DNA of 34,781 nt from Halorubrum kocurii JCM 14978 (GCF_000337355.1 NZ_AOJH01000080.1:1-34781); one strand, 5' to 3'; shown: positions 7,339-15,453, counted from the first letter of the stretch. Numbers and translations are program-made. Notes: generated from the sequence alone by a model not told the origin.

Positions 7339-7929
7339 ATGTACGTCCGCGACGCCAAGAACCGTGACGAGGCGTGGTTACTGGACGCGATCGAGCGGCT
7401 CGGGCTCGACGACGTCGCCTTCCGGTCGCGGGACTACGTGATCGCGGTCGACGAGGAGTCGGGGGACCGGGCGGGGTTCGGCCGGCTCCGCCTCCACCGC
7501 GGCGACGACGAGGACGCGGAGAACCGGATCGAGCTCACCGGTATCGGCGTGCTGCCCGAGTGGCGCGAGCGCGGGGTCGGGGCGCACGTGGTCGAGCGAC
7601 TCGTCGACACCGCGGCCGCGGACGGGTTCGAGACGGTGTACGTGCTCACCGACCAGCCAGACTACCTGACCCAGTTCGGCTTCGAGGAGGTCGACACCGA
7701 CGACCTCCCCGCGGCGCTCTCGGACCGGCTCGCGGAGAAGCGCGAGTTCCTCGGCGGCGGCGTGGTCGGCCTGCGGCTGGCCGTCGGCGACTTCGAGATG
7801 CCCGATAGGTTCCGCGAGGCGTTCAAGGCCGCCGAGCCGGCGGACGCCGACGCGGACCCGACCGAGTCGCCCGAGGACTTCGGGATCGACCCCGACTCGG
7901 CGACGTACAAGTACGACACAGGGCGGTAG
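7339..7929 (+). CDS. GNAT family N-acetyltransferase
   Basis: A 196-residue protein (start MYVRDAKNRDEAWLLDAI). The acetyl-CoA binding core is visible: ELTGIGVLPEWRERGVGAHV is motif A with the R/Q-x-x-G-x-G/A loop (here RERGVG), followed by TVYVLTDQPDYLTQFGFEEV, the usual motif B with the GF turn. The family transfers acetyl from acetyl-CoA to amines of small molecules, antibiotics or proteins; the substrate here is unknown. After the GNAT domain comes a tail (about 150-196) ending DFGIDPDSATYKYDTGR, conserved in feel but of unknown role. The TATA-like box at 7309 supports the start. Confidence 0.85.
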   Translation: MYVRDAKNRDEAWLLDAIERLGLDDVAFRSRDYVIAVDEESGDRAGFGRLRLHRGDDEDAENRIELTGIGVLPEWRERGVGAHVVERLVDTAAADGFETVYVLTDQPDYLTQFGFEEVDTDDLPAALSDRLAEKREFLGGGVVGLRLAVGDFEMPDRFREAFKAAEPADADADPTESPEDFGIDPDSATYKYDTGR

Positions 7930-7980
7930 CGGACGAGGGCGGGTCGATACCCACTACCATCCGCCGGCGCGGATCCGGAA

Positions 7981-8010
7981 GGGACATTGAGTCCCGCCGC
8001 GTACGCGGCG
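7981..8010. promoter_or_regulatory. Two adjacent palindromes before the acyltransferase start
   Basis: GGGAC-ATTGA-GTCCC occupies 7981-7995 and the perfect 16-base palindrome CGCCGCGTACGCGGCG occupies 7995-8010, three bases before the ATG at 8014. Both can form hairpins in DNA or RNA. Role unknown: operator, terminator of the GNAT gene or 5' leader structure. Confidence 0.5.
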
Positions 8011-8013
8011 TAA

Positions 8014-9126
8014 ATGGGGTCACGGATCCACAGCGTGGACGCGATGCGGATCGTCGCGGTCGCGCTGGTCGTCGTCATTCACACGAACCCCTTCGAGGGG
8101 GTCGGCGCGTCCGGGAACGCGGTCAACTTCCTGCTCGAGACGACCGCCCGGGTCGCCGTTCCGTTCTTCTTCCTGGCGTCGGGCTACTTCTTCGCGCGCA
8201 AGACGCTCGACCGCGACCCGCTGGCGTACTTCCGATCTCGGGCGCGGTCGCTCGCGGAGCTGTACGCGTTCGGCATCGCCTTGGCGCTTCCCGTCTTCCT
8301 CGCCGGGACCGCGGTCGAGGCCGCCGCCGCCGGCGAGTCGGTGACCCGGAGCGTCGGCGGGCGGCTGGCCGAGAGCCTCTCGCCGGTCGACCTCCTCTAC
8401 TACGGGACCTCGGTCTCGGAGATCCTCTGGTTCATCCCGGCGCTGGCCGTCGGGCTCGGGCTCGTCGCCGGGTTCGCCGCGCTCGGCCGGAGCGACCTCG
8501 TGCTCCCGGTCGCGTTCGCGCTCCACGCGGTCGGGCTCCTCGGCCCGGAGTACGCCGGACTCGTCGACCTTCCGGTCGACGTCCGCGACGGGCTCTTCTT
8601 CGGGTTCTTCTACGTGAGCGTCGGCCACGTCATCGCCGCGCGCGGGTGGCGCGGCGGCTCCGGCCGCCCCGGGGCGCTTCTCGCTGCGACGGTCGCGTTC
8701 GGGGTCCTCCACGCCGCCGAGCGCTACGCGATGGGATACGTGCTCGGCGACGCGTCGGTCGTGGCCGAGGTGTACGCGCCGTCGTTCACCGTCGGCACGG
8801 CGGCGTTCGCCGTCTCGCTCTTCCTGTTCCTCCTGTCGCGGCCGGGCCTCGGCGCGTCGACGCGACTGCCCGCGTGGGGGAGCTACGCAGTCGGCGTCTA
8901 CGTCGCGCACCCGCCGGTGTTGGCGGTCCTCGACCAAGTCGGGACCCGGGCGCTCGTCGGCGGGACGCCGCTCGCAGAGACCCTCGGCTGGCACCTCGCG
9001 TACGCGCCGGCGACGTTCCTCGCCGCGCTCGGCGTGTACCTAGCTGCTCACCGGCTGGGCGTGATCGAGATCGGCGGGTCGCACCTCCCGCGGCCCCCGC
9101 GATGGCTCCGTCGGTCGTCGCCGTGA
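8014..9126 (+). CDS. Acyltransferase 3 family integral membrane protein
   Basis: A 370-residue polytopic membrane protein. The N-terminus RIVAVALVVVIHTNPF holds the conserved His in the first helix, followed by AVPFFFLASGYFFARKT; both fit the Acyltransferase 3 family (OafA/NodX-type). These enzymes carry acyl groups across or at the membrane to acylate sugars, glycans or lipids. About ten hydrophobic helices can be counted, and the protein ends in a basic tail (PRPPRWLRRSSP). No glycan-synthesis genes are adjacent, so the acceptor is unknown. The 3' end, with its TGA, forms the first and most diverged unit of a 42-base tandem repeat. Confidence 0.85.
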   Translation: MGSRIHSVDAMRIVAVALVVVIHTNPFEGVGASGNAVNFLLETTARVAVPFFFLASGYFFARKTLDRDPLAYFRSRARSLAELYAFGIALALPVFLAGTAVEAAAAGESVTRSVGGRLAESLSPVDLLYYGTSVSEILWFIPALAVGLGLVAGFAALGRSDLVLPVAFALHAVGLLGPEYAGLVDLPVDVRDGLFFGFFYVSVGHVIAARGWRGGSGRPGALLAATVAFGVLHAAERYAMGYVLGDASVVAEVYAPSFTVGTAAFAVSLFLFLLSRPGLGASTRLPAWGSYAVGVYVAHPPVLAVLDQVGTRALVGGTPLAETLGWHLAYAPATFLAALGVYLAAHRLGVIEIGGSHLPRPPRWLRRSSP

Positions 9127-9211
9127 GCCGACGCCGACCCGCGCGGCCCCCATCGGTCCTCGTCGTGATCCGACGCCGACCCGCGCGGCCTCCATCGGTC
9201 CTCGTCGTGAT
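9086..9211. repeat. 42-bp tandem repeat seeded in a gene end
   Basis: Two near-identical 42-base units lie at 9128-9169 and 9170-9211; they differ at one site (GGCCCCCAT against GGCCTCCAT). The 3' half of a diverged third unit lies exactly 42 bases earlier, at about 9106-9127, inside the end of the acyltransferase gene, where CGTCGGTCGTCGCCGTGAG carries the TGA stop. Confidence 0.8.
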
Positions 9212-9253
9212 CCGGATCCGACCGCTTAACGCCCCGCCGGCCGAGGCCCCCGT

Positions 9254-9655
9254 ATGGACCTGATCGAGGCCGCGCGCAACGCGCTCGGCGACGCGCACGT
9301 CCCGTACTCCGAGTACCGCGTCGGCGCCGCGCTCCGGACCGCCGACGGCACCGTCTACACCGGCTGTAACATCGAGAACGCGAACTACTCCAACAGCCTC
9401 CACGCGGAGGAGGTCGCGCTCGCGGAGGCGGTGAAGAACGGCCACCGCGAGTTCGACCGGATTGCCGTCACCTCGGGCGTCCGCGACGGCGTCACGCCCT
9501 GCGGGATGTGCCGGCAGACGCTCGCGGAGTTCGCGGCCGACGACCTCCTCGTCGTCTGCGACGAGGGCGACGGCGAGACCAGCGAGTACACGCTCGGCGA
9601 ACTGCTTCCGAACACCATCTCGGAGGGGACCCTCGACGACGCGCGCGAAATTTAA
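9254..9655 (+). CDS. cdd: Cytidine deaminase
   Basis: A 133-residue enzyme of the short homotetrameric cytidine deaminase type, which hydrolyses cytidine or deoxycytidine to uridine or deoxyuridine plus ammonia. Seen in the sequence: VPYSEYRVGAAL, TGCNIENANYSNSLHAEE and TPCGMCRQTL. The zinc ligands would be His50, Cys83 and Cys86, with Glu52 as proton shuttle. The first ligand is His; in bacterial short forms it is usually Cys (CAE). A TATA-like CGCTTAAC at about 9223-9230 precedes the ATG by some 27 bases. It lies 67 bases upstream of uridine phosphorylase on the same strand, so the two steps cytidine to uridine to uracil plus ribose 1-phosphate are encoded together. Confidence 0.93.
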   Translation: MDLIEAARNALGDAHVPYSEYRVGAALRTADGTVYTGCNIENANYSNSLHAEEVALAEAVKNGHREFDRIAVTSGVRDGVTPCGMCRQTLAEFAADDLLVVCDEGDGETSEYTLGELLPNTISEGTLDDAREI

Positions 9656-9692
9656 AAACGGACGAGCGCACCGAGCGACCGAGACGGAACTA

Positions 9693-9700
9693 CTTTTAAA
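9693..9700 (+). promoter_or_regulatory. TATA-like box for udp
   Basis: CTTTTAAA lies 23-30 bases before the ATG at 9723. It suggests that udp has its own leaderless start in addition to possible read-through from cdd. Confidence 0.65.
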
Positions 9701-9722
9701 CGGCTCACCGAAGGGCGGAGAC

Positions 9723-10550
9723 ATGACCGACAAGAGCGACCGGAGCGAGGACCCGAACGACGAGGTGGGGTACCACGTCGAGGTCGGCTCCTACGACGTC
9801 GCAGACGCCGTGCTCCTCCCCGGGAACCCCGAGCGCGTGGACAAGATCACGGCGCTGTGGGACGACTACGAGGAGGTCGCGCACCACCGCGAGTACCGGA
9901 CCGCGACCGGGAGCTACGACGACGCGCCGATCTCCGTGACCTCCACCGGGATCGGCTCGCCGTCGGCCGCCATCGCTGTCGAGGAGCTCGCCAGGGCGGG
10001 CGTCGACACGTTCGTTCGGGTCGGCTCCTGCGGCGCGATCCAGCCGGGGATGGACGTCGGCGACTTGGTGATCACAACCGGCGCGGTCCGACAGGAGGGG
10101 ACCAGCGACGAGTACGTCCGCGAGGACTACCCGGCGGCCGCCGACGGCGAGGTCGTCTCGGCGCTCGTCGCCGCCGCGGAACGGCTCGGCTACGACTATC
10201 ACACCGGCGTGACGATGAGCGCCGACTCCTTCTACGCCGGGCAGGGCCGTCCCGGCTTCGAGGGGTTCGAGGCGGCCGGCTCCGACGAGCTGGTCGCGGA
10301 GCTGCGGGACGCGAACGTGAAGAACATCGAGATGGAGGCGTCGGCGATCCTCACGATCGCGAACGTGTACGGGCTCCGAGCGGGCGCGGTCTGCTCCGTC
10401 TACGCGAACCGGGTCACCGGCGAGTTCCGCACCGAGGGCGAGTCGCGGGCGGCCGAGACCGCGAGTCTCGCCGTGACGCTCCTCGCGCGTATGGACGAGG
10501 TCAAGCGTGAGGCGGGCGCCGACCGCTGGCACGCCGGCCTCTCGCTGTAG
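9723..10550 (+). CDS. udp: Uridine phosphorylase (nucleoside phosphorylase)
   Basis: A 275-residue member of the NP-1 nucleoside phosphorylase family. Visible are the phosphate-binding LPGNPERVDKI, TGIGSPSAAIAVEEL, RVGSCGAIQPGMDVGDLVI and the ribose-binding NIEMEASAI. The enzyme splits uridine with phosphate into uracil and ribose 1-phosphate in the cytoplasm. Neighbouring cdd supplies uridine from cytidine. In archaea ribose 1-phosphate can enter the pentose bisphosphate pathway (family knowledge; those genes are not in the window). The longer in-frame extension upstream overlaps cdd in another frame and is rejected. The final residues are acidic and polar and look unremarkable. A purine-specific or mixed specificity cannot be fully excluded. 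Confidence 0.88.
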   Translation: MTDKSDRSEDPNDEVGYHVEVGSYDVADAVLLPGNPERVDKITALWDDYEEVAHHREYRTATGSYDDAPISVTSTGIGSPSAAIAVEELARAGVDTFVRVGSCGAIQPGMDVGDLVITTGAVRQEGTSDEYVREDYPAAADGEVVSALVAAAERLGYDYHTGVTMSADSFYAGQGRPGFEGFEAAGSDELVAELRDANVKNIEMEASAILTIANVYGLRAGAVCSVYANRVTGEFRTEGESRAAETASLAVTLLARMDEVKREAGADRWHAGLSL

Positions 10551-10631
10551 GGCGACGGCTCGTCTTCCGACCGTTCGCCAGTTCAGTGGCGTTCCAAAGC
10601 GACTTTACCCGCGCACTGCGGAACGATACGC

Positions 10632-11813
10632 ATGACTACACAGGTCGTCGTCGTCGGCTCCGGCTACGCTGGCGCAGGGGCGGTGAAGGCGTTCGAAGAC
10701 GAGGTCGGCGAAGGCGAGGCGGAGCTGACGTGGATCTCGGAGCACGACTACCACCTCGTTCTCCACGAGGTCCACCGCGCGATCCGCAACCCCGCGGTCG
10801 CCGAGAAGATCACCATCCCGGTCGACGAGATCAAATCCCCCGAGTCGGAGTTCGTGCAGGGCCGCGTCGTCGACGTCGACACCGACGAGCGCGAGGTCGA
10901 GACCGACGACGGGACGACCGTCGACTACGACTACCTCCTGCTCGGCGTCGGCTCCACGACCGCCTTCTTCGGCATCGAGGGGCTCAAGGAGAACGCCCAC
11001 CAGCTCAAGAGCCTCGACGACGCGGAGGCGATTCACGAGGACGTGCGGTCGGCCGCCGCGGAGGCGACCCGCTCCGACCCCGTCGAGGTCATCGTCGGCG
11101 GCGCCGGCCTCTCCGGCATCCAGACCGCGGGCGAGATCGCGGAGTACCGCGACAAACACCGCGCGCCCATCAACATCAAGCTCGTCGAGGGGCTCGACGA
11201 GGTCTTCCCCGGCAACGATCCGCAGATCCAGGGTGCGCTCCGCCAGCGGCTCGAGGACGCCGACGTGGAGATCCTCACCGGCGACTTCATCTCAAAGGCC
11301 GACGAGGACGCGGTCTACCTCGGCGGCGGCGAGGACGAGGAGCCCGAAGAGCTCGCGTACGACGTGCTGGTCTGGACCGGCGGCATCACCGGCCAGCCGG
11401 AGCTGGCCGACGTCGATGTCGAGAAGGATGAGCGCTCGAACCGCGTCCACGCCGGCTCCGACTTCACCACGAGCGACGACCGCGTGTTCGCCATCGGCGA
11501 CACCGCGCTGGTCGATCAGGGTGACGACGACGTGGCTCCGCCGACCGCGCAGGCCGCCTGGCAGGCCGCCGAGGTCGCCGGCGAGAACCTCGCACGAGCC
11601 GCCCGCGGCGCGCCGCTCCAGTCGTGGGAGCACACCGACAAGGGGACCGTCATCTCGGTCGGCGAGGACGCGGTCGCCCACGACGTGGTAGGGATGCCGA
11701 TCAAGACGTTCGGCGGTACCCCCGCGAAGCTGTTGAAGAAGTCCATCGCGGTGCGGTGGATCGCGAAGGTCTCCTCGGCCGGGCGCGGCGTGAGCGCGTT
11801 CGGCGACATGTAG
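10632..11813 (+). CDS. Type II NADH dehydrogenase (NDH-2 like)
   Basis: A 393-residue flavoprotein. VVVVGSGYAGAGAVKAFED at the N-terminus binds FAD, VEVIVGGAGLSGIQTAGEI near 150 binds NAD(P)H, and DDRVFAIGDTALVDQ near 285 closes the FAD site. The layout and the C-terminal segment (PIKTFGGTPAKLLKKSIAVRWIAKV, shown here only as its region about 355-385) are those of single-subunit NDH-2, which passes electrons from NADH to the quinone pool at the inner membrane face without pumping. The C-terminal amphipathic region probably attaches it to the membrane. A TATA-like ACTTTACC at about 10601-10608 precedes the ATG by some 27 bases. A sulfide:quinone reductase is less likely because the needed cysteines are absent. 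Confidence 0.85.
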   Translation: MTTQVVVVGSGYAGAGAVKAFEDEVGEGEAELTWISEHDYHLVLHEVHRAIRNPAVAEKITIPVDEIKSPESEFVQGRVVDVDTDEREVETDDGTTVDYDYLLLGVGSTTAFFGIEGLKENAHQLKSLDDAEAIHEDVRSAAAEATRSDPVEVIVGGAGLSGIQTAGEIAEYRDKHRAPINIKLVEGLDEVFPGNDPQIQGALRQRLEDADVEILTGDFISKADEDAVYLGGGEDEEPEELAYDVLVWTGGITGQPELADVDVEKDERSNRVHAGSDFTTSDDRVFAIGDTALVDQGDDDVAPPTAQAAWQAAEVAGENLARAARGAPLQSWEHTDKGTVISVGEDAVAHDVVGMPIKTFGGTPAKLLKKSIAVRWIAKVSSAGRGVSAFGDM

Positions 11814-11861
11814 GCGCGGTCGGAGTCGACGCTCCCTCGTTCGGTGCGGTGCAGTCGGATA

Positions 11862-11870
11862 CTTTTTATG
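11862..11870 (+). promoter_or_regulatory. TATA-like box with a leader before the MFS gene
   Basis: CTTTTTATG at 11862-11870 is the only T/A-rich box in the spacer. It would place the transcript start near 11890, about 60 bases before the ATG at 11951. This gene would thus have a true 5' leader, unlike most neighbours. Confidence 0.4.
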
Positions 11871-11950
11871 TCCGTTGACGCACGGTTCAGTCCGGATACG
11901 CGATCACCCGGCACCGGTCTGACTCGAGAGGGTCCCTGCCGAACACCGCC

Positions 11951-13237
11951 ATGCACGTCCGACTCTCCGGATCGATCGTCAAATACTACCTCTACAAAGC
12001 GACGGAAGCGGTCGAATTCTACCGGCCGATCATGTATCTCTACTTCGCCTCACGGGGGCTCTCGTTCACCCAGATCGTCGTAATCGAGGCGCTCTACAAC
12101 GTGACCACGGTCCTCGGGGAGATACCGACGGGATACGTCGGCGACCGGATCGGCCGCCGGAACAGCCTGCTCGTCGGCTCGGCGCTCATCACGGTGACGC
12201 TGGTCGGCCTCGCGTTCGCCGCGTCGTTTCCTGCGTTCGCGCTTCTGTTCGTCTGCTGGTCGCTCGGCTACAACTTCCGCTCGGGAACGGAGGACGCGTG
12301 GGTGTACGAAACGCTCATCGACGCCGCCGCGAGCGACGAATTCACCAGCGTTCGCGGACGCGGGCAGTCGATCGCGTTGACGGCCGGCGTCGGTGCGTCG
12401 CTCGCCGGCGGGTATCTGGGCGGGTTCGACCTCGCGTACCCGTTTCTCGCGGCCGCGCTGTTCACCGGGCTGGGACTGTTCGTGATCGCGACGCTGGACG
12501 AGCCGACGACGTACGAGGAGAGCGACGCGAGCGAGATGGGCGTCCGTGAGGCGTGGGATATCGTCACGCGAGCCGTCGGTCAGCGCCGTCTTCGATCCTT
12601 TATCATCTACTACTTCGTGCTGTTCTCGGCCGTGACTTATCTCGTGTTCATCTTCCTGCAGCCGGTGTTCGAGGGCGTCGTGACCGATCTGAACCTCGGG
12701 GTGACGCTCTCGGTCCCGCTCCCCGCCCGAGCGGACCCGTACGCGCTTGCCCTCTCGACCGACGACGTCGAGCCGCTGCTCGGCGCGTACTACGCGGCGA
12801 TCAACCTCGTCTCGGCGGGGATCAGCTACCGCATCGGGGTCGTCCGGGACCGGATCGGGCTGCGGCGGTGGTTCGTCGGCGTCCCGCTCCTCGTCGGCGG
12901 CCTGTTGACGGCGATGCCGTTCGCGCCCCCGATCGCGCTCGTCGCGCTGTTCGTCGGGTGGGCGTCCGTTGAGCCGACGCGGGTGCTCGCGGGGCAGTAC
13001 GTGAACGACCGCATCGAAACCCTCGGCCGCGCGACGGTGTTGAGCGCGATGGCGATGGTGAGCGCGATGACCGTGATCCCGTTTCAACTCGGGAGCGGCG
13101 TGGTCTCGGACGCCGTCTCCCCCCTGATCGCGCTCTCGGTCGCGGGCGCGATACTGGTCGTCGGCTCGATCGGTATCCTCCTCTGGGAGTCGCCGATCGA
13201 AGGGGCGACCGGCGTGGGTTCGGAACCAGAGACGTGA
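11951..13237 (+). CDS. Major facilitator superfamily transporter
   Basis: A 428-residue membrane protein with about twelve hydrophobic helices. EIPTGYVGDRIGRRNSLLVG between helices 2 and 3 is the MFS motif A (G-x-x-x-D-R-x-G-R-R), and the second half carries its fainter echo SYRIGVVRDRIGLRRWFVG. An extended external loop (about 245-270, LSVPLPARADPYALALS) separates helices in the second half. Such proteins are secondary carriers moving sugars, drugs or metabolites by ion exchange; the substrate is unknown. The start has no close Shine-Dalgarno site. Its nearest TATA-like box is about 85 bases upstream. It ends convergently with the regulator gene on the opposite strand. Confidence 0.85.
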   Translation: MHVRLSGSIVKYYLYKATEAVEFYRPIMYLYFASRGLSFTQIVVIEALYNVTTVLGEIPTGYVGDRIGRRNSLLVGSALITVTLVGLAFAASFPAFALLFVCWSLGYNFRSGTEDAWVYETLIDAAASDEFTSVRGRGQSIALTAGVGASLAGGYLGGFDLAYPFLAAALFTGLGLFVIATLDEPTTYEESDASEMGVREAWDIVTRAVGQRRLRSFIIYYFVLFSAVTYLVFIFLQPVFEGVVTDLNLGVTLSVPLPARADPYALALSTDDVEPLLGAYYAAINLVSAGISYRIGVVRDRIGLRRWFVGVPLLVGGLLTAMPFAPPIALVALFVGWASVEPTRVLAGQYVNDRIETLGRATVLSAMAMVSAMTVIPFQLGSGVVSDAVSPLIALSVAGAILVVGSIGILLWESPIEGATGVGSEPET

Positions 13238-13318
13238 CGGAGGAACGACTCGCTGACGACGGCCCTCGGAACCCGTCAGAAGAAGAGGAGACGGAGGCGC
13301 GTTCGGCCGGCGACGATC

Positions 13319-13852
13319 TCAGTGCTCGGCGGGCTCGTCGGGCGCCCGCATGTCGTCGATCCGGAGGATGAGGATGTTCGCGGTGTCGTCTTTCCCGTCG
13401 ACGGTCCCGTCGATGACGAGCTTCGAGAGCGGCGTCGGACCGACGGTGACGGAGTCGCCCTCGTGGAAGTCGCGGACGGAGCCCTGCACGTGGATCTCGG
13501 CGCGGCAGAGCTCGGGGTGGTGTACGCTGGAGAGGTCGATGCCGTCGACGTTGACGCCCGTGACCTGCTCGCCCTCGTGGAAGATGGGGACGTCGGCGGG
13601 CTCGTCCATGCGCTGGATGTCGAGCGCTTCGTACGCGTTCGAAGTCGGTTTGTACCCCCCTTTCGGCCCCGGTACGCCCTCGACCAACTGGAGGGCTTTC
13701 AGGCTCTGCATCTGGTTGCGGATCGTGCCCGGGTTGCGGTCGACTTCCTCGGCGATCGCCTCGCCTTTGACGGCGTCTTCCTGCTCCCCGTACAGGTTGA
13801 TGAGGGCCGTGAGGATGCTTTTCTGACTCGATGTAAGCTCGATCGATGACAT
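13319..13852 (-). CDS. Winged-helix transcriptional regulator, Rrf2-like haloarchaeal family
   Basis: A 177-residue cytoplasmic protein. Residues 1-75 form a winged helix: LTSSQKSILTALINLYGEQ, then AIAEEVDRNPGTIRNQMQSL as the recognition helix region and LVEGVPGPKGGYKPT as the wing. Residues 85-177 form a beta-rich domain with SVHHPELCRAEIHVQGSV and GDSVTVGPTPLSKLVIDG, likely a ligand or partner-binding module. The pattern is a haloarchaeal family usually labelled Rrf2-like (from memory). No Fe-S cysteine cluster typical of IscR is seen, since only one Cys is present. TATA-like GCATTTAAGC (minus strand, 13876-13885) lies about 28 bases upstream. Targets are unknown. Confidence 0.8.
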   Translation of the reverse strand: MSSIELTSSQKSILTALINLYGEQEDAVKGEAIAEEVDRNPGTIRNQMQSLKALQLVEGVPGPKGGYKPTSNAYEALDIQRMDEPADVPIFHEGEQVTGVNVDGIDLSSVHHPELCRAEIHVQGSVRDFHEGDSVTVGPTPLSKLVIDGTVDGKDDTANILILRIDDMRAPDEPAEH

Positions 13853-13875
13853 AGGACCGAATAGATGGCGGCCCT

Positions 13876-13885
13876 GCTTAAATGC
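13876..13885 (-). promoter_or_regulatory. TATA-like box of the Rrf2-like regulator
   Basis: The minus strand reads GCATTTAAGC, centred about 28 bases before the ATG at 13852. This suits a leaderless transcript. Confidence 0.6.
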
Positions 13886-13919
13886 GATGGAAACTCGTTA
13901 TAAATGATCGTGTGGATTC

Positions 13920-14135
13920 TCAGGATCCGCGGAGGCGGCGGAGCCGGACGTACGCGATCGGGCTGGAGAGCGCGACCACGGCGCCGACGCCGATCAGCGC
14001 GAGACCGAGGTCGCCGACGAAGAACGCGAGGCCGGCGCCGACGAGCCCGATCACGGCGCCCGTGAAGGCGACGGCGATCATGGCGCCGATCGGTTCGATG
14101 TCGCTCGGAGCGAAGTCGCCCGCGGAGCCGCTCAT
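13920..14135 (-). CDS. Small two-helix membrane protein
   Basis: A 71-residue protein from ATG 14133-14135 (MSGSAGDFAPSDIEPIGAMI). Two hydrophobic helices, about residues 16-37 and 40-60, are joined by a short loop (FFVGDLGLALIG). The end is basic (YVRLRRLRGS), probably cytoplasmic. A longer in-frame extension to 14234 is Arg-rich and is rejected. TTTTCACG on the minus strand near 14160-14167 could be the TATA element. No known family or motif. It is divergent from arginase with 99 bases between the starts and lies 67 bases upstream of the regulator gene on the same strand. Confidence 0.65.
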   Translation of the reverse strand: MSGSAGDFAPSDIEPIGAMIAVAFTGAVIGLVGAGLAFFVGDLGLALIGVGAVVALSSPIAYVRLRRLRGS

Positions 14136-14234
14136 ACCCCGTCGTTGGCGGTCGGGCGTGAAAACCGTGTGCGATCGGGGGCGGTCGCGTCGGGGACCCC
14201 ACCATTCAAGCGTCGCCGGGGCGCTCTCTCGCAC

Positions 14235-15140
14235 ATGTCCACTGTCAGGATCATCGGCGCGCCGACCGACTACGGGGCGAACCGACGCGGCGTCGACATG
14301 GGACCGTCAGCGATCCGCTACGCGGGGCTCGCCGACCAGCTCTCGGGCGCGGGCGTCGAGACGGTCGACGCGGGCGACCTCGCGGTCCCCCGGGCCGAGG
14401 AGCGCGACCCGGACGCGGAGCCCCCCCGCGACGGGGACGCGAAGTTCCTCCGGGAGACGGCCGACGTCTCTCGGCGGCTCGCGAACAGCGTCGGCGAGAC
14501 GCTCGCGGCGGGCGACGTGCCGCTCGCGCTCGGCGGGGACCACTCGATCGCTATCGGGTCGCTCGTCGGCTCCGCCTGCGACGCGGAGATCGGCGCGGTG
14601 TGGTTCGACGCCCACGCCGACCTCAACACGCCCGCGACGACCCCCTCCGGGAACGTCCACGGGATGCCGCTCGCGGCCGCGCTCGGCCTCGGCGAGTTCG
14701 CGGGGTCGGACTGGGCGACCGCGCCGGGGCTCAATCCGGAGAACGTGGCGCTCGTCGGGCTCCGCTCCGTCGACGACGCGGAGGTCGAGGTGATCCGCGA
14801 CCACGGGTTCGCGGCGTACACGATGTCCGACATCGACGAGCGCGGGATCACGGATGTCACCGCGGCGGCGATGGCCGAGGCGTCCGCCGGGGTCGACGGC
14901 GTCCACGTCAGTCTCGACCTCGACTGGCTCGACCCCAAGGAGGCGCCCGGCGTCGGGACCCCGGTCCGCGGCGGCGTCACCTACCGGGAGGCTCACAGCG
15001 CGATGGAGGTCGTCGCCGAGACGGACGCCGTTCGCTCGATGGAGCTCGTCGAAGTGAATCCGACGCTCGATCAGCACAACGAGACCGCCGAACTCGCGAC
15101 GGAGCTGGCCGCGAGCGCGTTCGGGAAGCGGGTTCTCTGA
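14235..15140 (+). CDS. rocF: Arginase
   Basis: A 301-residue ureohydrolase that splits L-arginine into ornithine and urea with a two-manganese centre. Ligands are seen in GGDHS (His103), WFDAHADLN (Asp125, His127, Asp129) and SLDLDWLDP (Asp228, Asp230). NTPATTPSGNVHGMPLA after the second motif is the arginase-type substrate loop and favours arginase over agmatinase. The start ATG at 14235 fits the family N-terminus (VRIIGAPTDYGANRRGVDMG). An acidic insert around 55-68 (RDPDAEPPRDGD) is usual for halophiles. No other arginine-degradation gene is adjacent; the gene is flanked by a small membrane protein and a convergent zinc-finger protein. Confidence 0.92.
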   Translation: MSTVRIIGAPTDYGANRRGVDMGPSAIRYAGLADQLSGAGVETVDAGDLAVPRAEERDPDAEPPRDGDAKFLRETADVSRRLANSVGETLAAGDVPLALGGDHSIAIGSLVGSACDAEIGAVWFDAHADLNTPATTPSGNVHGMPLAAALGLGEFAGSDWATAPGLNPENVALVGLRSVDDAEVEVIRDHGFAAYTMSDIDERGITDVTAAAMAEASAGVDGVHVSLDLDWLDPKEAPGVGTPVRGGVTYREAHSAMEVVAETDAVRSMELVEVNPTLDQHNETAELATELAASAFGKRVL

Positions 15141-15156
15141 AGAGACGAACGCCAGG

Positions 15157-15453
15157 TCAGGGGCTCCGGTCCAGCTGGTCGACGACTCGCTGCAGGTCCG
15201 CCTCGCGTTCGATCTCGCGTTTGATCTCCTCGCGGCGGCGGACGGCCGCCGAGTCGGCGTCGTACGCGCGGACGAACTCGGCCCGGGTGTGCTCGTCGAA
15301 CGCGTGCCGGATCGCGAAGTAGCCGTCCGGGACGATCGTGCCGCACACCTTGCACTCGTGGCGCTGGTGGCCGTTGGTCTGGTGGACGATGGCCGACTCC
15401 ACGTCGTCGAAGTCGGCGTCGCAGCCGTCGATTCCGCACGTCCAGCGGGGCAT
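15157..15453 (-). CDS. Small zinc-finger protein (DUF7565-like)
   Basis: A 98-residue protein from ATG 15451-15453. It has two zinc-binding patterns: WTCGIDGCDADFDDVESAIVH with a following QTNGHQRH, like a C2H2 finger, and CKVCGTIVPDGYFAIRHAFDEH, a second C-x2-C with His residues. The C-terminal third is a charged helix (VRRREEIKREIEREADLQ). Haloarchaeal proteins of this pattern are known as a family of unknown function (from memory, DUF7565). It probably binds nucleic acid or protein. GTTAAT on the minus strand at about 15475-15482 lies near -27. It converges on arginase with a 16-base gap. Confidence 0.75.
   Translation of the reverse strand: MPRWTCGIDGCDADFDDVESAIVHQTNGHQRHECKVCGTIVPDGYFAIRHAFDEHTRAEFVRAYDADSAAVRRREEIKREIEREADLQRVVDQLDRSP

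Noticed and set aside
13920..14234. Longer start for the small membrane protein (104 residues)
   Set aside because: The extra residues are Arg/Pro-rich and overlap the arginase promoter. The ATG at 14133-14135 begins a sensible two-helix protein.
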